64,000 bases of DNA, taken from NCBI GenBank assembly GCA_038030265.1, contig CM075937.1:12214001-12278000 (forward strand). The letters run 5' to 3'. Below the pieces are notes generated by a model that was given only the letters and a program-made list of their open reading frames with translations, was not told where the DNA came from and did not search any database. The translations under genes were made by a program, and so were the position numbers. This DNA comes from Corythucha ciliata. Lineage: Eukaryota > Arthropoda > Insecta > Hemiptera > Tingidae. Numbering within the stretch: position 1 is the first letter of the stretch; each line of letters begins with the position of its first letter. Below, piece after piece: positions 12,901-24,900 of the stretch.

Positions 12901-15900
12901 CATCTCCCAATTGGTCCGCCTATTCGTGAGTCTTTCTGTTTCTTCTTTCATTATTATCGATTCACTAACTGTCATGACTACCGCCGAGTGATCGGATAAC
13001 AAGTTTTCGTCGTCCTCAGTGTGTATGTAATTTGATGACAAGCCCTTCACAATGAAGAAGTCAATAAGGTCCGGTGTTTTATTCATATCCTTAGGCCAGT
13101 AGGTCGTTTTTCCTCCTGAATGGAACTCACAGTGCGCTTCTCTTCCAGCCTCAAAAAGTTGTCTTCCTTTCGGATTCTGGATTCTTGATCCCCAGTATTC
13201 GTGTTTCGCATTAAAGTCACCTCCGATAATGAAGTCATGCCCAAGTCTGTTGAATAGATTAGCGTAGTCCTCTTTTTTCAGCGCATGTCTTGGAGGACAG
13301 TATATTGCCGCAACTATCATCTCTCTGCCCTTCATAAAGACACTTATGCAAGCTACTTACATTGCATCTTCTTCTATCTTTTCTTCCTCGTGTTGCTGGA
13401 TATTTTCCTTGATTAGGACCACAGCTCCCCCTCTCGCTCTATCGGCAGGATGAACGCTATGGTACAATCGATATCCCTTAATTTTAACGAATGATGATCT
13501 AGTGAAGTGTGTTTCAGAGATTAAACAAATGTCAATGTTTTCTTGTTGTAAAAATATTTCCAACTCCAACAACCTTTCTCGGAGTCCAATTGGATTCCAC
13601 AGCGCTATGCGAAATGAATGGATGCCTCTCAATTTACTTTATACTTTGAATTTAGCGCTGTTTTCTATTTTCTTGATGCGCTCGGCCATCTCTACATATT
13701 TACCAGCTTCATCATCAAGTTTCTTCAGAATTAGGGAGAATAATTCCTCAGTAGATTTGTTTTTGATCCCCGAAACAGGATTTTTTATGGCGTCCGCAAA
13801 GGTGCTCCGGGCTTTGACGTTCTCCGTATCGGCTCGTGCGCTAGGGTTTTTTAAAGGAGCGAAGAATGTATCCCGAGGAGATTTGAAGTTACCCCGTGGA
13901 TTTTTTGGCTTATCCCGGATTTTCTGCAACTCCTTTGCTACTTCGCATCCCCTGTAGCTTGCAGGGTGGTGACCTCGGCAATTTACACACTTGGGAGGAA
14001 GTTGTCTATCCAATGTGCAATCTTTCGTGTTGTGCTTACCAGCACACTTTACGCATCTTGCTTCCATTTTACAATATCTTTGCGTATGGTTGAAACCTTG
14101 GCAGTTTTTACACTGCGGGATCGCTTTCGAAGTCCTCCTCAATGGTTCAATTTTAACTTTAACATTAAGGATAGATTGAATATTGTGAATATTTTCTACT
14201 TTCTCATTGTTGTCGAATACAAGCATGAAAAGCGGCAGAGAGTGTTTCAAAATAGAGACCTCGCCACGTTCGTCAATGTCTTTCTCTTTTTTGATGAGAT
14301 TTACAGTTCTAGAACTTTTAGCCCTTTGGCCTCAAGGTCTTCGATAATATCCTTAGCAGGGCACGAGGGGTGTAGGCCTCTTGCTATTACTCTGATGGGT
14401 CGGTTATGTTTGTTCTCGAACGAATACCATTGAACTTTATCATCGTTCAATTTTTGCGTTAAATTCCTATACGCTTCTTCGCTGAAAACATTTATTTTCC
14501 AAACTTTATTCCTCAATGAGGTCACTTTCCATTGTTCATTATCATTAATAACTGCCGTAATAATTCGACGGAGGTCAGAATAGTCTTTCAACCCACTAAC
14601 GTTGATGGGTGGAGGGGCAGGTTGCTCTTTACCTTGCATAATCGGAGTTTTCTTTCCTTCTGGAGTTCTGTCCTCAATTTCCGGCGATGATTCCGCTTTT
14701 CTTTTCTTGCATTCTTTTTAGTGCATTTCATTTAAAAAATGCACTATTGGTCTCGCCCTGATGGTCGCACACATGGGTCATGATACATTTTTTTCATGTT
14801 TCAGAACCCCTAGAACACGAATCCGAGCACGGTTCAATTTGATATATATATATATATGGCCCTTTTTTGTTAGCACGTTCACGGTCGCAATTTTCTACTT
14901 AGGGCAACCAAATTTGGTCTAAAAATCAATAGCGTGAATATCTCGGACGAGTTCGTGATCCAGATGAATCGGTCCACGGGAACGGTGTGAAAGAGGGGTT
15001 TGAATTAGTTGAAAATTCGCTACCGCACGGCTGTTGCTGCAATTGCCCCCAAAATTGACACGAGTAATGAAAAATGAACGCGCTTTCGTATGAGACCCTT
15101 GTGAACCAAATCCGTTGATATGGCAGGGGAGTTCTCGGCGGAGGGGAGCTATTAAATTAACGCTATGCCTTACTGGACCACCCAATTACCAAAAAATTTC
15201 ATTGACATTGTATTTTGAGCCGTCTCTTTTATTTGATTTGCCTAGAGCCTAATAAATCTTGAGTAAAAAATCCTGAGGTGGGCCAAAAAGGGAGGAACAA
15301 AAAAAAATTGTTTCGGATTCGAACCCAGGCACTGTGTAATGGAAAATGTGTGACATACCATTTGACCTAATGTAACTGATCTGATCAACTGTTCAAAAAA
15401 AAATGTCAGAGGCTGGAATTTTCCCATGTTCCTGGCGCAGGGTGCTAGGCTAGACACAATTTAAAATTCACTCCCACAGGAGCCCTTCTTAATCGTTCGT
15501 TAGTCCCAAAATTTCGGCATGATACCTATGTTGTACGCATTTTTTCTCTCCGTCATTTTATCTTTAGCAAGAGTGCGACAGGAAGACATGACGAAAATGT
15601 TTTGATTTGTTCTTATTTTTATAAAATTGATTTTGAATTTATATCGCGGCCTGAATTTCATTTACAATACGATGATCTCATTCAAACTTAAGCGATTACC
15701 GGATAAATGGTGCATGACCGGATAAATGAAATGCACTTTACCCGACAGGCTGCTGTCGGAACAAAACTTTTTATTCTTTTTTTTGAGAATCCAATTTGCC
15801 TCTCGCTCAAGATCCTCCTCATCGATCAACAGAAAATAAGATGAAATTGAACAAGCTTTGTAACCAGCTGAAAGCGCTTATAAGGCATGTAAAGAACGAA

Positions 15901-18900
15901 GAATTTTCGGCGTACCTCGAAGGCTTGACACCAGAAAAAGGCACAGAATACTCGCTGTGGAAAGCGACAAAGAGCCTCAAGCGGCCAAAAGTGCCCGTAC
16001 CACCCATTCGAACTGGTGAAGGAACATGGGCTTGGAGCGCAAAGGAAAAGTGCAGGTATTTGCAGATCATCTGGAAAGAACCTTCCAGCCCCATCCACGG
16101 CAGTCAGCCAACGAATGTGTATCCTACGTACCCAACAAGGGCAACAGGGAAATTCGGCCAGTAATGATCAAAGAACTAAGGACGGAAAATATGACTAACC
16201 TCAGTACGAAAAAATCCCCCGGCTGTGACTTGATAACAGCCAGGATAATGCGGGAGCTGCCCGAAAGGGGACTTAGGAAGCTACTGTATTTAATCAACGC
16301 AGCCTTACGCCTCAAGTACGTCCCCCGGCAGTGGAAAGTAGCTGAAGTTATAATGATAGCGAAGCCGGGAAAGCCAGCTATAGCCCGGCCAAAGATTGAA
16401 GAACATCGAATCTCCACCTAAGTTCTCAATGAGAGCTTCCCCTTACCCCTTCCATTGTACAGCCGTTTACCTCCTAAAGTTTTGAAACTTCTTATCACTC
16501 GGGGACCGCGGTTCACTGATCTTTCTGACTACAACTGGTAGATGTTTTGATTTGTTAAATTTTGTCAAGAATCCTTATTTTTCGTGCTCAAATACTAAAA
16601 TGTTTCACTTTTCCTTCGGTCTTTCGGCGGAAGGGTTGATATTTAAACGTACCGTGGAATTCATTGTTTGTGCAATTCCTTCCGAAGCTATGAGGCTGAG
16701 TTGCCGAAGTGAGTAAGCCAACATGATATTATTTTCCTATTTATTTTACAATCTACGCATCGTTATCCTTGGTATGATTCCTATTTTTGGTTTTAGAACC
16801 GGAAGAACGTCCTTTGTCGAGACAAACCTTCTCAAAACGCGTCTTTAACCAGGAAAACTACAACCCGATTGCTCGACAAATCTGTTGAAGCCTGCTTCGT
16901 TAAATTGAAACGTTCCTGGTCCGAGCGACGGAAAATAGCCACAAATCTCTACTTTTACATGGTTATCTGTTGTTTTTTTGGTGAAACTACCGGGATTTCA
17001 CGGAATTCTCAAGTAAAAGTCTTATTAAGACCCCCACACACGGGTTGTCTTGTCTTTGAATCGAACTCGAAGCGTTTCAATGTCGAACACGAATGCAATT
17101 TACAGAAGCCCCTTTCGAGTTAGCGTCGAAAACAAGACAAACTGTGTGTGGAGGGCCCTATATGTTTATTTGCCGTTCTAAAAAGTTATCTACTTCCCTG
17201 TGTGGTATCCATGTCTGACTGTTTTCTTTCTGAATACATGTTTGCATTTTTTACTTGACTGGATGTTTTCGTTGAAACTGACCAGACGCGGGCCAACAGT
17301 TTTGCTCATGGGGGGGGGGGAGCAAAATAAGTCCCTTTGCCACTTGGCAAACTTTAGCGTAGCCACAACCTAAAAACATTCATTTCGTCTTCAAGAAACA
17401 AGGGCCGGGTCTCCTACCTAACTCGATTTTTGCCAGGTAAGATAAGGTCGAGCGCCAAGAGCGGGGTTCATAATGCACAGTCTACTCGGAGAACAATACA
17501 GCGATTTCCCTTTTCACCCACTTAATCACTCCCACACACCGCCACCGATTATACTAAAAAGTAGGAACTTCACACCACCACAATCCAGATCGTTAGACCG
17601 ACAAACCAAACAATTTGGCTCACGGTCTGATTCAAAACTAATCATAGGCATGTGGCACTTTCAAAAACAAAAATCGCCATTTTTGACTCTCACAAACGCC
17701 AGATTTGCGGATTTTTGCTCTTCCAAATCTTTTGGTGGATTTGTCCCGTTAAAATCGTAATTTCGTGAAATTTGCTTGTTCAAACTCCAAATTTCGTGGG
17801 TTTTGCTCTTTCAAAAACCTCTTATACTGAATATCACTCTTTCAGAACCTTTATTACATAAAATTTATTTATATGACAAAGACCAACGTCAAAAAGCGAG
17901 AGCAGTTCATCCACCAAGGGAGGAGGGGGGCGGTTTCATCATTCCACAAATCAATTTCTTTCTCCCTAAGTGATGTACCAACACTATTTCGAGCAAGATC
18001 GTTCTTGATGTCTCCCCACACCAACTCAATCGGATTTAAGTCAGGGTGATAAGGAGGGAGACGTAGAGGTATGTGACCAAAAGATCGGATCAAGTCATCC
18101 ACCACGAAGTATTTCTCGATGGGAACGCTTCTCACGAGTTCGAGAAGTTCTGCTTTCGTTGATGTTTCGCAGAATTCGATGCCATGCTGGGAAAGCTATT
18201 CGACAATCACGCGGTTAAGGCTGCCGGAATTCGGCTTTTTGTTTATTTCGAGGCAATGATAACTCGCGTTGTTCATGACAACTCAATTTTCACGTTGGGC
18301 ACGTTGGGTAGGAAGCACGTACTGAGCCATTTCGAGAAATTCTCAGCATTCATGGACGTGTGATAGCCCCCTGAAGTACGTGAGGATTTGAAAATCAGGA
18401 GACCGTCTCTAACGAAGCCTTGCTCCCCACCTCCATGAACAACAATAAGTCGATTGCCCTTGCCTGAAATATAAAATTACGAGAAACTATTTTCATGCTA
18501 AAGAAATGAAGAATCATCAGCTCACCTATTTTATGAGTAGCCCCCAATTCGTCCTCCGACTGCCAACAGGATGTAACGTTGTGGGCCTCTTGTACGTACG
18601 TTTCATCCAGGAAGACAATATTCTTGTTGGCCTCTCGATGTTTTTTTATCTCCCTCAGGTAGGAGACCCTACGGGCTGCAATTTCTGGCCGCTCAATTAG
18701 AATTTTACGATTGGATTGACACTTCTTCCACTTAAACCCTAGGTGATGTAGGCGCTGCCGAATGTACTCCTTACGGCATTCTACAACGCCTTGCTCTAGT
18801 AACTCCTTATGGAGAAGCCTAATTGACGGGCACTGCTTTTTAACAGCATAAAACTGCGAAGTTTAAAACGAATGGCACTGTCAGTAAAAGAATCGAACTC

Positions 18901-21900
18901 GACTCGCTTCTTATGTGGAATGTTCTTCCTCGTAGGTGTGGTGAAAAGTGACCGACTCGTACTCGAGCCCTCTGAGGTCGATCGTTCGGCTTCCTTCACG
19001 ATGCGGAAAACAGAAGACCGGGAAACACCGGTCGCCTCAGCCACCAAACTGTTGATGTCGGGCTTAGGCTCTTCCTCTACCTTCTGCCGGGTAAAATACT
19101 GAAAAAACGATTTGCCTTGCTTGGCTTCCTAAAGTTCATCTTTTCGGTCTTTCACTCATTTCTGAAATCAAATACAACATCTTGTCTCTCAAAGTATTAA
19201 AATCATTAATTATCTCATGTCTACTTACTTTAATCACGACAAAAAACCCGTTGAGGCAACAAAAACACTCATATCACTGATAGAAATATCGGAAAATATC
19301 GATAATCACGTCCCGATACATCGTTGTATCGATATTGACCTTCCGATATATTGATCACACCCATTATCGATAATGAACTTTCGATATTTCATCCCTACAC
19401 AACTTCATATCGTCAAATTGCAAATTAGCGATTTTTCCCAATTTCAGCTGTGAAATAGTGTTTTGTCCTAATTTTGCGGCCATTCAGCAGCAAAATTATC
19501 CAATTCCCTTTTTCATACCCGAATGGGCGATTTTACGCCATTGCAGTTGTGAATTTACCATTTTTGTCGAATTTTAACCTGAAAGCCGGAAAGCGTCTTT
19601 CATTTGTCAATATTATAGCGTGTTTTCTCAACTTTAACCGCGGGGTTTGCCCAAATACAACACTTTCGCGTTGATTTCCACAATCAATTCGAAGAATGGC
19701 CTCTATGTACCGTGAAACAGCGATTTTTTCTTAATTTTAGTCTGGAAGTTGCATCGCGAGACCACGATTCAGCGCTTTTTAGCAGCTTTAGCCACGAATA
19801 TTACCGATTTTTGTCTGATAGAGGGTCCGGGGCAAACCTCCCCACTGTATCTCGGTACACTACTTCGTTGGTTCTGAAGTCCAAGGAAAAAGCGGGACGT
19901 ACGCGGACCTTTTCGGGCTGATTTAAGTCCAGAAAATCTGCTAAACCTAATTTCAACGTGAAACGCTCATTTTTGGAGATTTTATGGGACTCTTCGTTAC
20001 GGTACTAGTGCTCCTTCGTTTGTATACTTGTAGCTCAGGGGGGGGGGAATCTACCCCCCCCCCCGTACCTACGCCCTTGGACAGGCCCCCTGTTGAGTTC
20101 CCGCCCCCTACCCCTACAATTAGACCATAAAATCATAATAACGGTATCGGTGCAGATAAAAGACAACAAAATAGGGGGAAAATGTATGCAGCATGAAGGG
20201 TGAGGCACAAACTGCGGCGGCAGGCCTTTAGAGTACGTGTATTCTGGTGGCGTAAAGTGAATTTTGAACCAACTGCTAAGCTATACGCTATAAAACAGTC
20301 TTGTGTCTTGAGTCATGAGTTGAAGGGTGTCCCGGTTTTAAGAAAGCCCTACTTGATAGGTTTTCTCTTTTGTCTCACTGTATCTACAGGGTGTTCCAGG
20401 AGGAAACTTCAATACTTGCACATGTTGTACTACTAAGTAGGGCGAACCAAAATGACTATATGTACATAGGGTCGGAAACGCTTTGTTTCAGAGTTACAGG
20501 GAATTTGGTGTTTTTTAAGCCAAATCACCTCTTTTCCACAAAAAGCGGTCTTAACGGACTAACCGTTCAACATAGAGCACAAAATTTAACATTGGAAAAA
20601 TCAGGAATAACATATTAAAATCGTCTTTAAGTATGTTTAGTTATTTTTAGAAAAATCGAAAAAGTGTTGCGTTGAATTTTCGTGTTTCTTTCAGAGGCGA
20701 ATTTCGCTCAATCTTCAGTTGGTCGGGCATTGACCAATTATTGTAAAAACATACCCATTATGTGAGCTTTCAATTGACGTAAGAAAATTGAAAATCGGTT
20801 GGATGCGTACTGAGATATGACACGAAAAGTTTGGAAAAACAGCGCAAAATCGTCAAAATAAGCCATAATGCAACTGTCAGGTAAAATCCCCAAAAATTGT
20901 TTTCGACGTCAAAATAACTCCAAAATTCAAAGAAACAGATTATTTAAAAAAAATTAGTGCACCATATCCATTATCATCATCCCCCGCCACTTTCACTAGA
21001 AAATACTCGTTTAATTAGTTTTCCATGTATCCTTACGTGCCCGCCTTTTCGCTTGAACCATTTCCCGTACTTCCACAGGATAGCTGGACCACCGCTTGTG
21101 ATTATTACTCGGCGTGCTACTCCAAGCCACCTCTTGTAAGAATTGCACAAAATTATGCACCTCTTTCTCTAACTGGGCAGGCGTTTGCAGACTTATTGAT
21201 AAGTCAACTTTGGCGTTCACAATCTCCTTGAACATCTCCCAATTGGTCCGCCAATTCGTGAGTCTTTCTGTTTCTTCTTTCATTATTTTCGATTCACTAA
21301 CTGTCATGACTACCGCCGAGTGATCGGATAACAAGTTTTCGTCGTCCTCAGTGTGTATGTAATTTGATGACAAGCCCTTCACAATGAAGAAGTCAATAAG
21401 GTCCGGTGTTTTATTCATATCCTTAGGCCAGTAGGTCGTTTTTCCTCCTGAATGGAACTCACAGTGCGCTTCTCTTCCAGCCTCAAAAAGTTGTCTTCCT
21501 TTCGGATTCTGGATTCTTGATCCCCAGTATTGGTGTTTCGCATTAAAGTCACCTCCGATAATGAAGTCATGCCCAAGTCTGTTGAATAGATTAGCGTAGT
21601 CCTCTTTTTTCAGCGCATGTCTTGGAGGACAGTATATTGCCGCAACTATCATCTCTCTGCCCTTCATAAAGACACTTATGCAAGCTACTTACATTGCATC
21701 TTCTTCTATCTTTTCTTCCTCGTGTTGCTGGATATTTTCCTTGATTAGGACCACAGCTCCCCCTCTCGCTCTATCGGCAGGATGAACGCTATGGTACAAT
21801 CGATATCCCTTAATTTTAACGAATGATGATCTAGTGAAGTGTGTTTCAGAGATTAAACAAATGTCAATGTTCTCATGTTGTAAAAATATTTCCAACTCCA

Positions 21901-24900
21901 ACAACCTTTCTCGGAGTCCAATTGGATTCCACAGCGCTATGCGAAATGAATGGATGCCTCTCAATTTACTTTATACTTTGAATTTAGCGCTGTTTTCTAT
22001 TTTCTTGATGCGCTCGGCCATCTCTACATATTTACCAGCTTCATCATCAAGTTTCTTCAGAATTAGGGAGAATAATTCCTCAGTAGATTTGTTTTTGATC
22101 CCCGAAACAGGATTTTATATGGCGTCCGCAAAGGTGCTCCGGGCTTTGACGTTCTCCGTATCGGCTCGTGCGCTAGGGTTTTTTAAAGGAGCGAAGAATG
22201 TATCCCGAGGAGATTTGAAGTTACCCCGTGGATTTTTTGGCTTATCCCGGATTTTCTGCAACTCCTTTGCTACTTCGCATCCCCTGTAGCTTGAAGGGTG
22301 GAGACCTCGGCAATTTACACACTTGGGAGGAAGTTGTCTATCCAATGTGCAATCTTTCGTGTTGTGCTTACCAGCACACTTTACGCATCTTGCTTCCATT
22401 TTACAATATCTTTGCGTATGGTTGAAACCTTGGCAGTTTTTACACTGCGGGATCGCTTTCGAAGTCCTCCTCAATGGTTCAATTTTAACTTTAACATTAA
22501 GGATAGATTGAATATTGTGAATATTTTCTACTTTCTCATTGTTGTCGAATACAAGCATGAAAAGCGGCAGAGAGTGTTTCAAAATAGAGACCTCGCCACG
22601 TTCGTCAATGTCTTTCTCTTTTTTGATGAGATTTACAGCTTCTAGAACTTTTAGCCCTTTGGCCTCAAGGTCTTCGATAATATCCTTAGCAGGGCACGAG
22701 GGGTGTAGGCCTCTTGCTATTACTCTGATGGGTCGGTTATGTTTGTTCTCGAACGAATACCATTGAACTTTATCATCGTTCAATTTTTGCGTTAAATTCC
22801 TATACGCTTCTTCGCTGAAAACATTTATTTTCCAAACTTTATTCCTCAATGAGGTCACTTTCCATTGTTCATTACCATTAATAACTGCCGTAATAATTCG
22901 ACGGAGGTCAGAATAGTCTTTCAACCCACTAACGTTGATGGGTGGAGGGGCAGGTTGCTCTTTACCTTGCATAATCGGAGTTTTCTTTCCTTCTGGAGTT
23001 CTGTCCTCAATTTCCGGCGATGATTCCGCTTTTCTTTTCTTGCATTCTTTTTAGTGCATTTCATTTAAAAAATGCACTATTGGTCTCGCCCTGATGGTCG
23101 CACACATGGGTCATGATACATTTTTTTCATGTTTCAGAACCCCTAGAACACGAATCCGAGCACGGTTCAATTTGATATATATATATGGCCCTTTTTTGTT
23201 AGCACGTTCACGGTCGCAATTTTCTACTTAGGGCAACCAAATTTGGTCTAAAAATCAATAGCGTGAATATCTCGGACGAGTTCGTGATCCAGATGAATCG
23301 GTCCACGGGAACGGTGTGAAAGAGGGGTTTGAATTAGTTGAAAATTCGCTACCGCACGGCTGTTGCTGCAATTGCCCCCAAAATTGACACGAGTAATGAA
23401 AAATGAACGCGCTTTCGTATGAGACCCTTGTGAACCAAATCCGTTGATATGGCAGGGGAGTTCTCGGCGGAGGGGAGCTATTAAATTAACGCTATGCCTT
23501 ACTGGACCACCCAATTACCAAAAAATTTCATTGACATTGTATTTTGAGCCGTCTCTTTTATTTGATTTGCCTAGAGCCTAATAAATCTTGAGTAAAAAAT
23601 CCTGAGGTGGGCCAAAAAGGGAGGAACAAAAAAAAATTGTTTCGGATTCGAACCCAGGCACTGTGTAATGGAAAATGTGTGACATACCATTTGACCTAAT
23701 GTAACTGATCTGAAAACTGATCTGATCAACTGTTCAAAAAAAAATGTCAGAGGCTGGAATTTTCCCATGTTCCTGACGCAGGGTGCTAGGCTAGACACAA
23801 TTTAAAATTCACTCCCACAGGAGCCCTTCTTAATCGTTCGTTAGTCCCAAAATTTCGGCATGATCCCTATGTTGTACGCATTTTTTCTCTCCGTCATTTT
23901 ATCTTTAGCAAGAGTGCGACAGGAAGACATGACGAAAATGTTTTGATTTGTTCTTATTTTTATAAAATTGATTTTGAATTTATATCGCGGCCTGAATTTC
24001 ATTTACAATACGATGATCTCATTCAAACTTAAGCGATTACCGGATAAATGGTGCATGACCGGATAAATGAAATGCACTTTACCCGACAGGCTGCTGTCGG
24101 AACAAAACTTTTTATTCTTTTTTTTGAGAATCCAATTTGCCTCTCGCTCAAGATCCTCCTCATCGATGAACAGAAAATAAGATGAAATTGAACAAGCTTT
24201 GTAACCAGCTGAAAGCGCTTATAAGGCATGTAAAGAACGAAGAATTTTCGGCGTACCTCGAAGGCTTGACACCAGAAAAAGGCACAGAATACTCGCTGTG
24301 GAAAGCGACAAAGAGCCTCAAGCGGCCAAAAGTGCCCGTACCACCCATTCGAACTGGTGAAGGAACATGGGCTTGGAGCGCAAAGGAAAAAGTGCAGGTA
24401 TTTGCAGATCATCTGGAAAGAACCTTCCAGCCCCATCCACGGCAGTCAGCCAACGAATGTGTATCCTACGTACCCAACAAGGGCAACAGGGAAATTCGGC
24501 CAGTAATGATCAAAGAACTAAGGACGGAAAATATGACTAACCTCAGTACGAAAAAATCCCCCGGCTGTGACTTGATAACAGCCAGGATAATGCGGGAGCT
24601 GCCCGAAAGGGGACTTAGGAAGCTACTGTATTTAATCAACGCAGCCTTACGCCTCAAGTACGTCCCCCGGCAGTGGAAAGTAGCTGAAGTTATAATGATA
24701 GCGAAGCCGGGAAAGCCAGCTAATGAAGTGAAGTCGTATCGACCCATTTCACTTCTCCCTACAGTCTCGAAACTTTTTGAGAAACTCCTCCTGAAAAGAC
24801 TAAGGCCTATTCTAGAAGAAAAACGAATCATACCATCCCATCAGTTTGTATTCAGAGAACAACACTCCACAATAGATCAGTCCATCAGATAGTGAATACT

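Larger units (their letters stand above)
11067..16380 (+). repeat. Duplicated 5.3-kb block, copy 1
   Basis: Sequence from 'cacaacttcatatcg' at 11067 to 'aagccagcta' at 16380 is repeated nearly identically at 19398-24722, in the same orientation about 8.33 kb downstream. Differences are scattered substitutions and a few small indels; by eye well under 2 percent. It carries degenerate repeats, the left arm of a foldback element, the inverted 5' half of a LINE and the first part of its RT. Copy 1 stops abruptly inside the RT. Confidence 0.9.
19398..24722 (+). repeat. Duplicated 5.3-kb block, copy 2
   Basis: Near-identical to 11067-16380. Beyond 24722 this copy continues into the rest of the LINE RT and the partner arm of the foldback element, so it represents the ancestral arrangement. 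Small indels relative to copy 1 include the (ta)n run near 23,176 and an extra 'tctgaaaactga' near 23,711. Confidence 0.9.
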
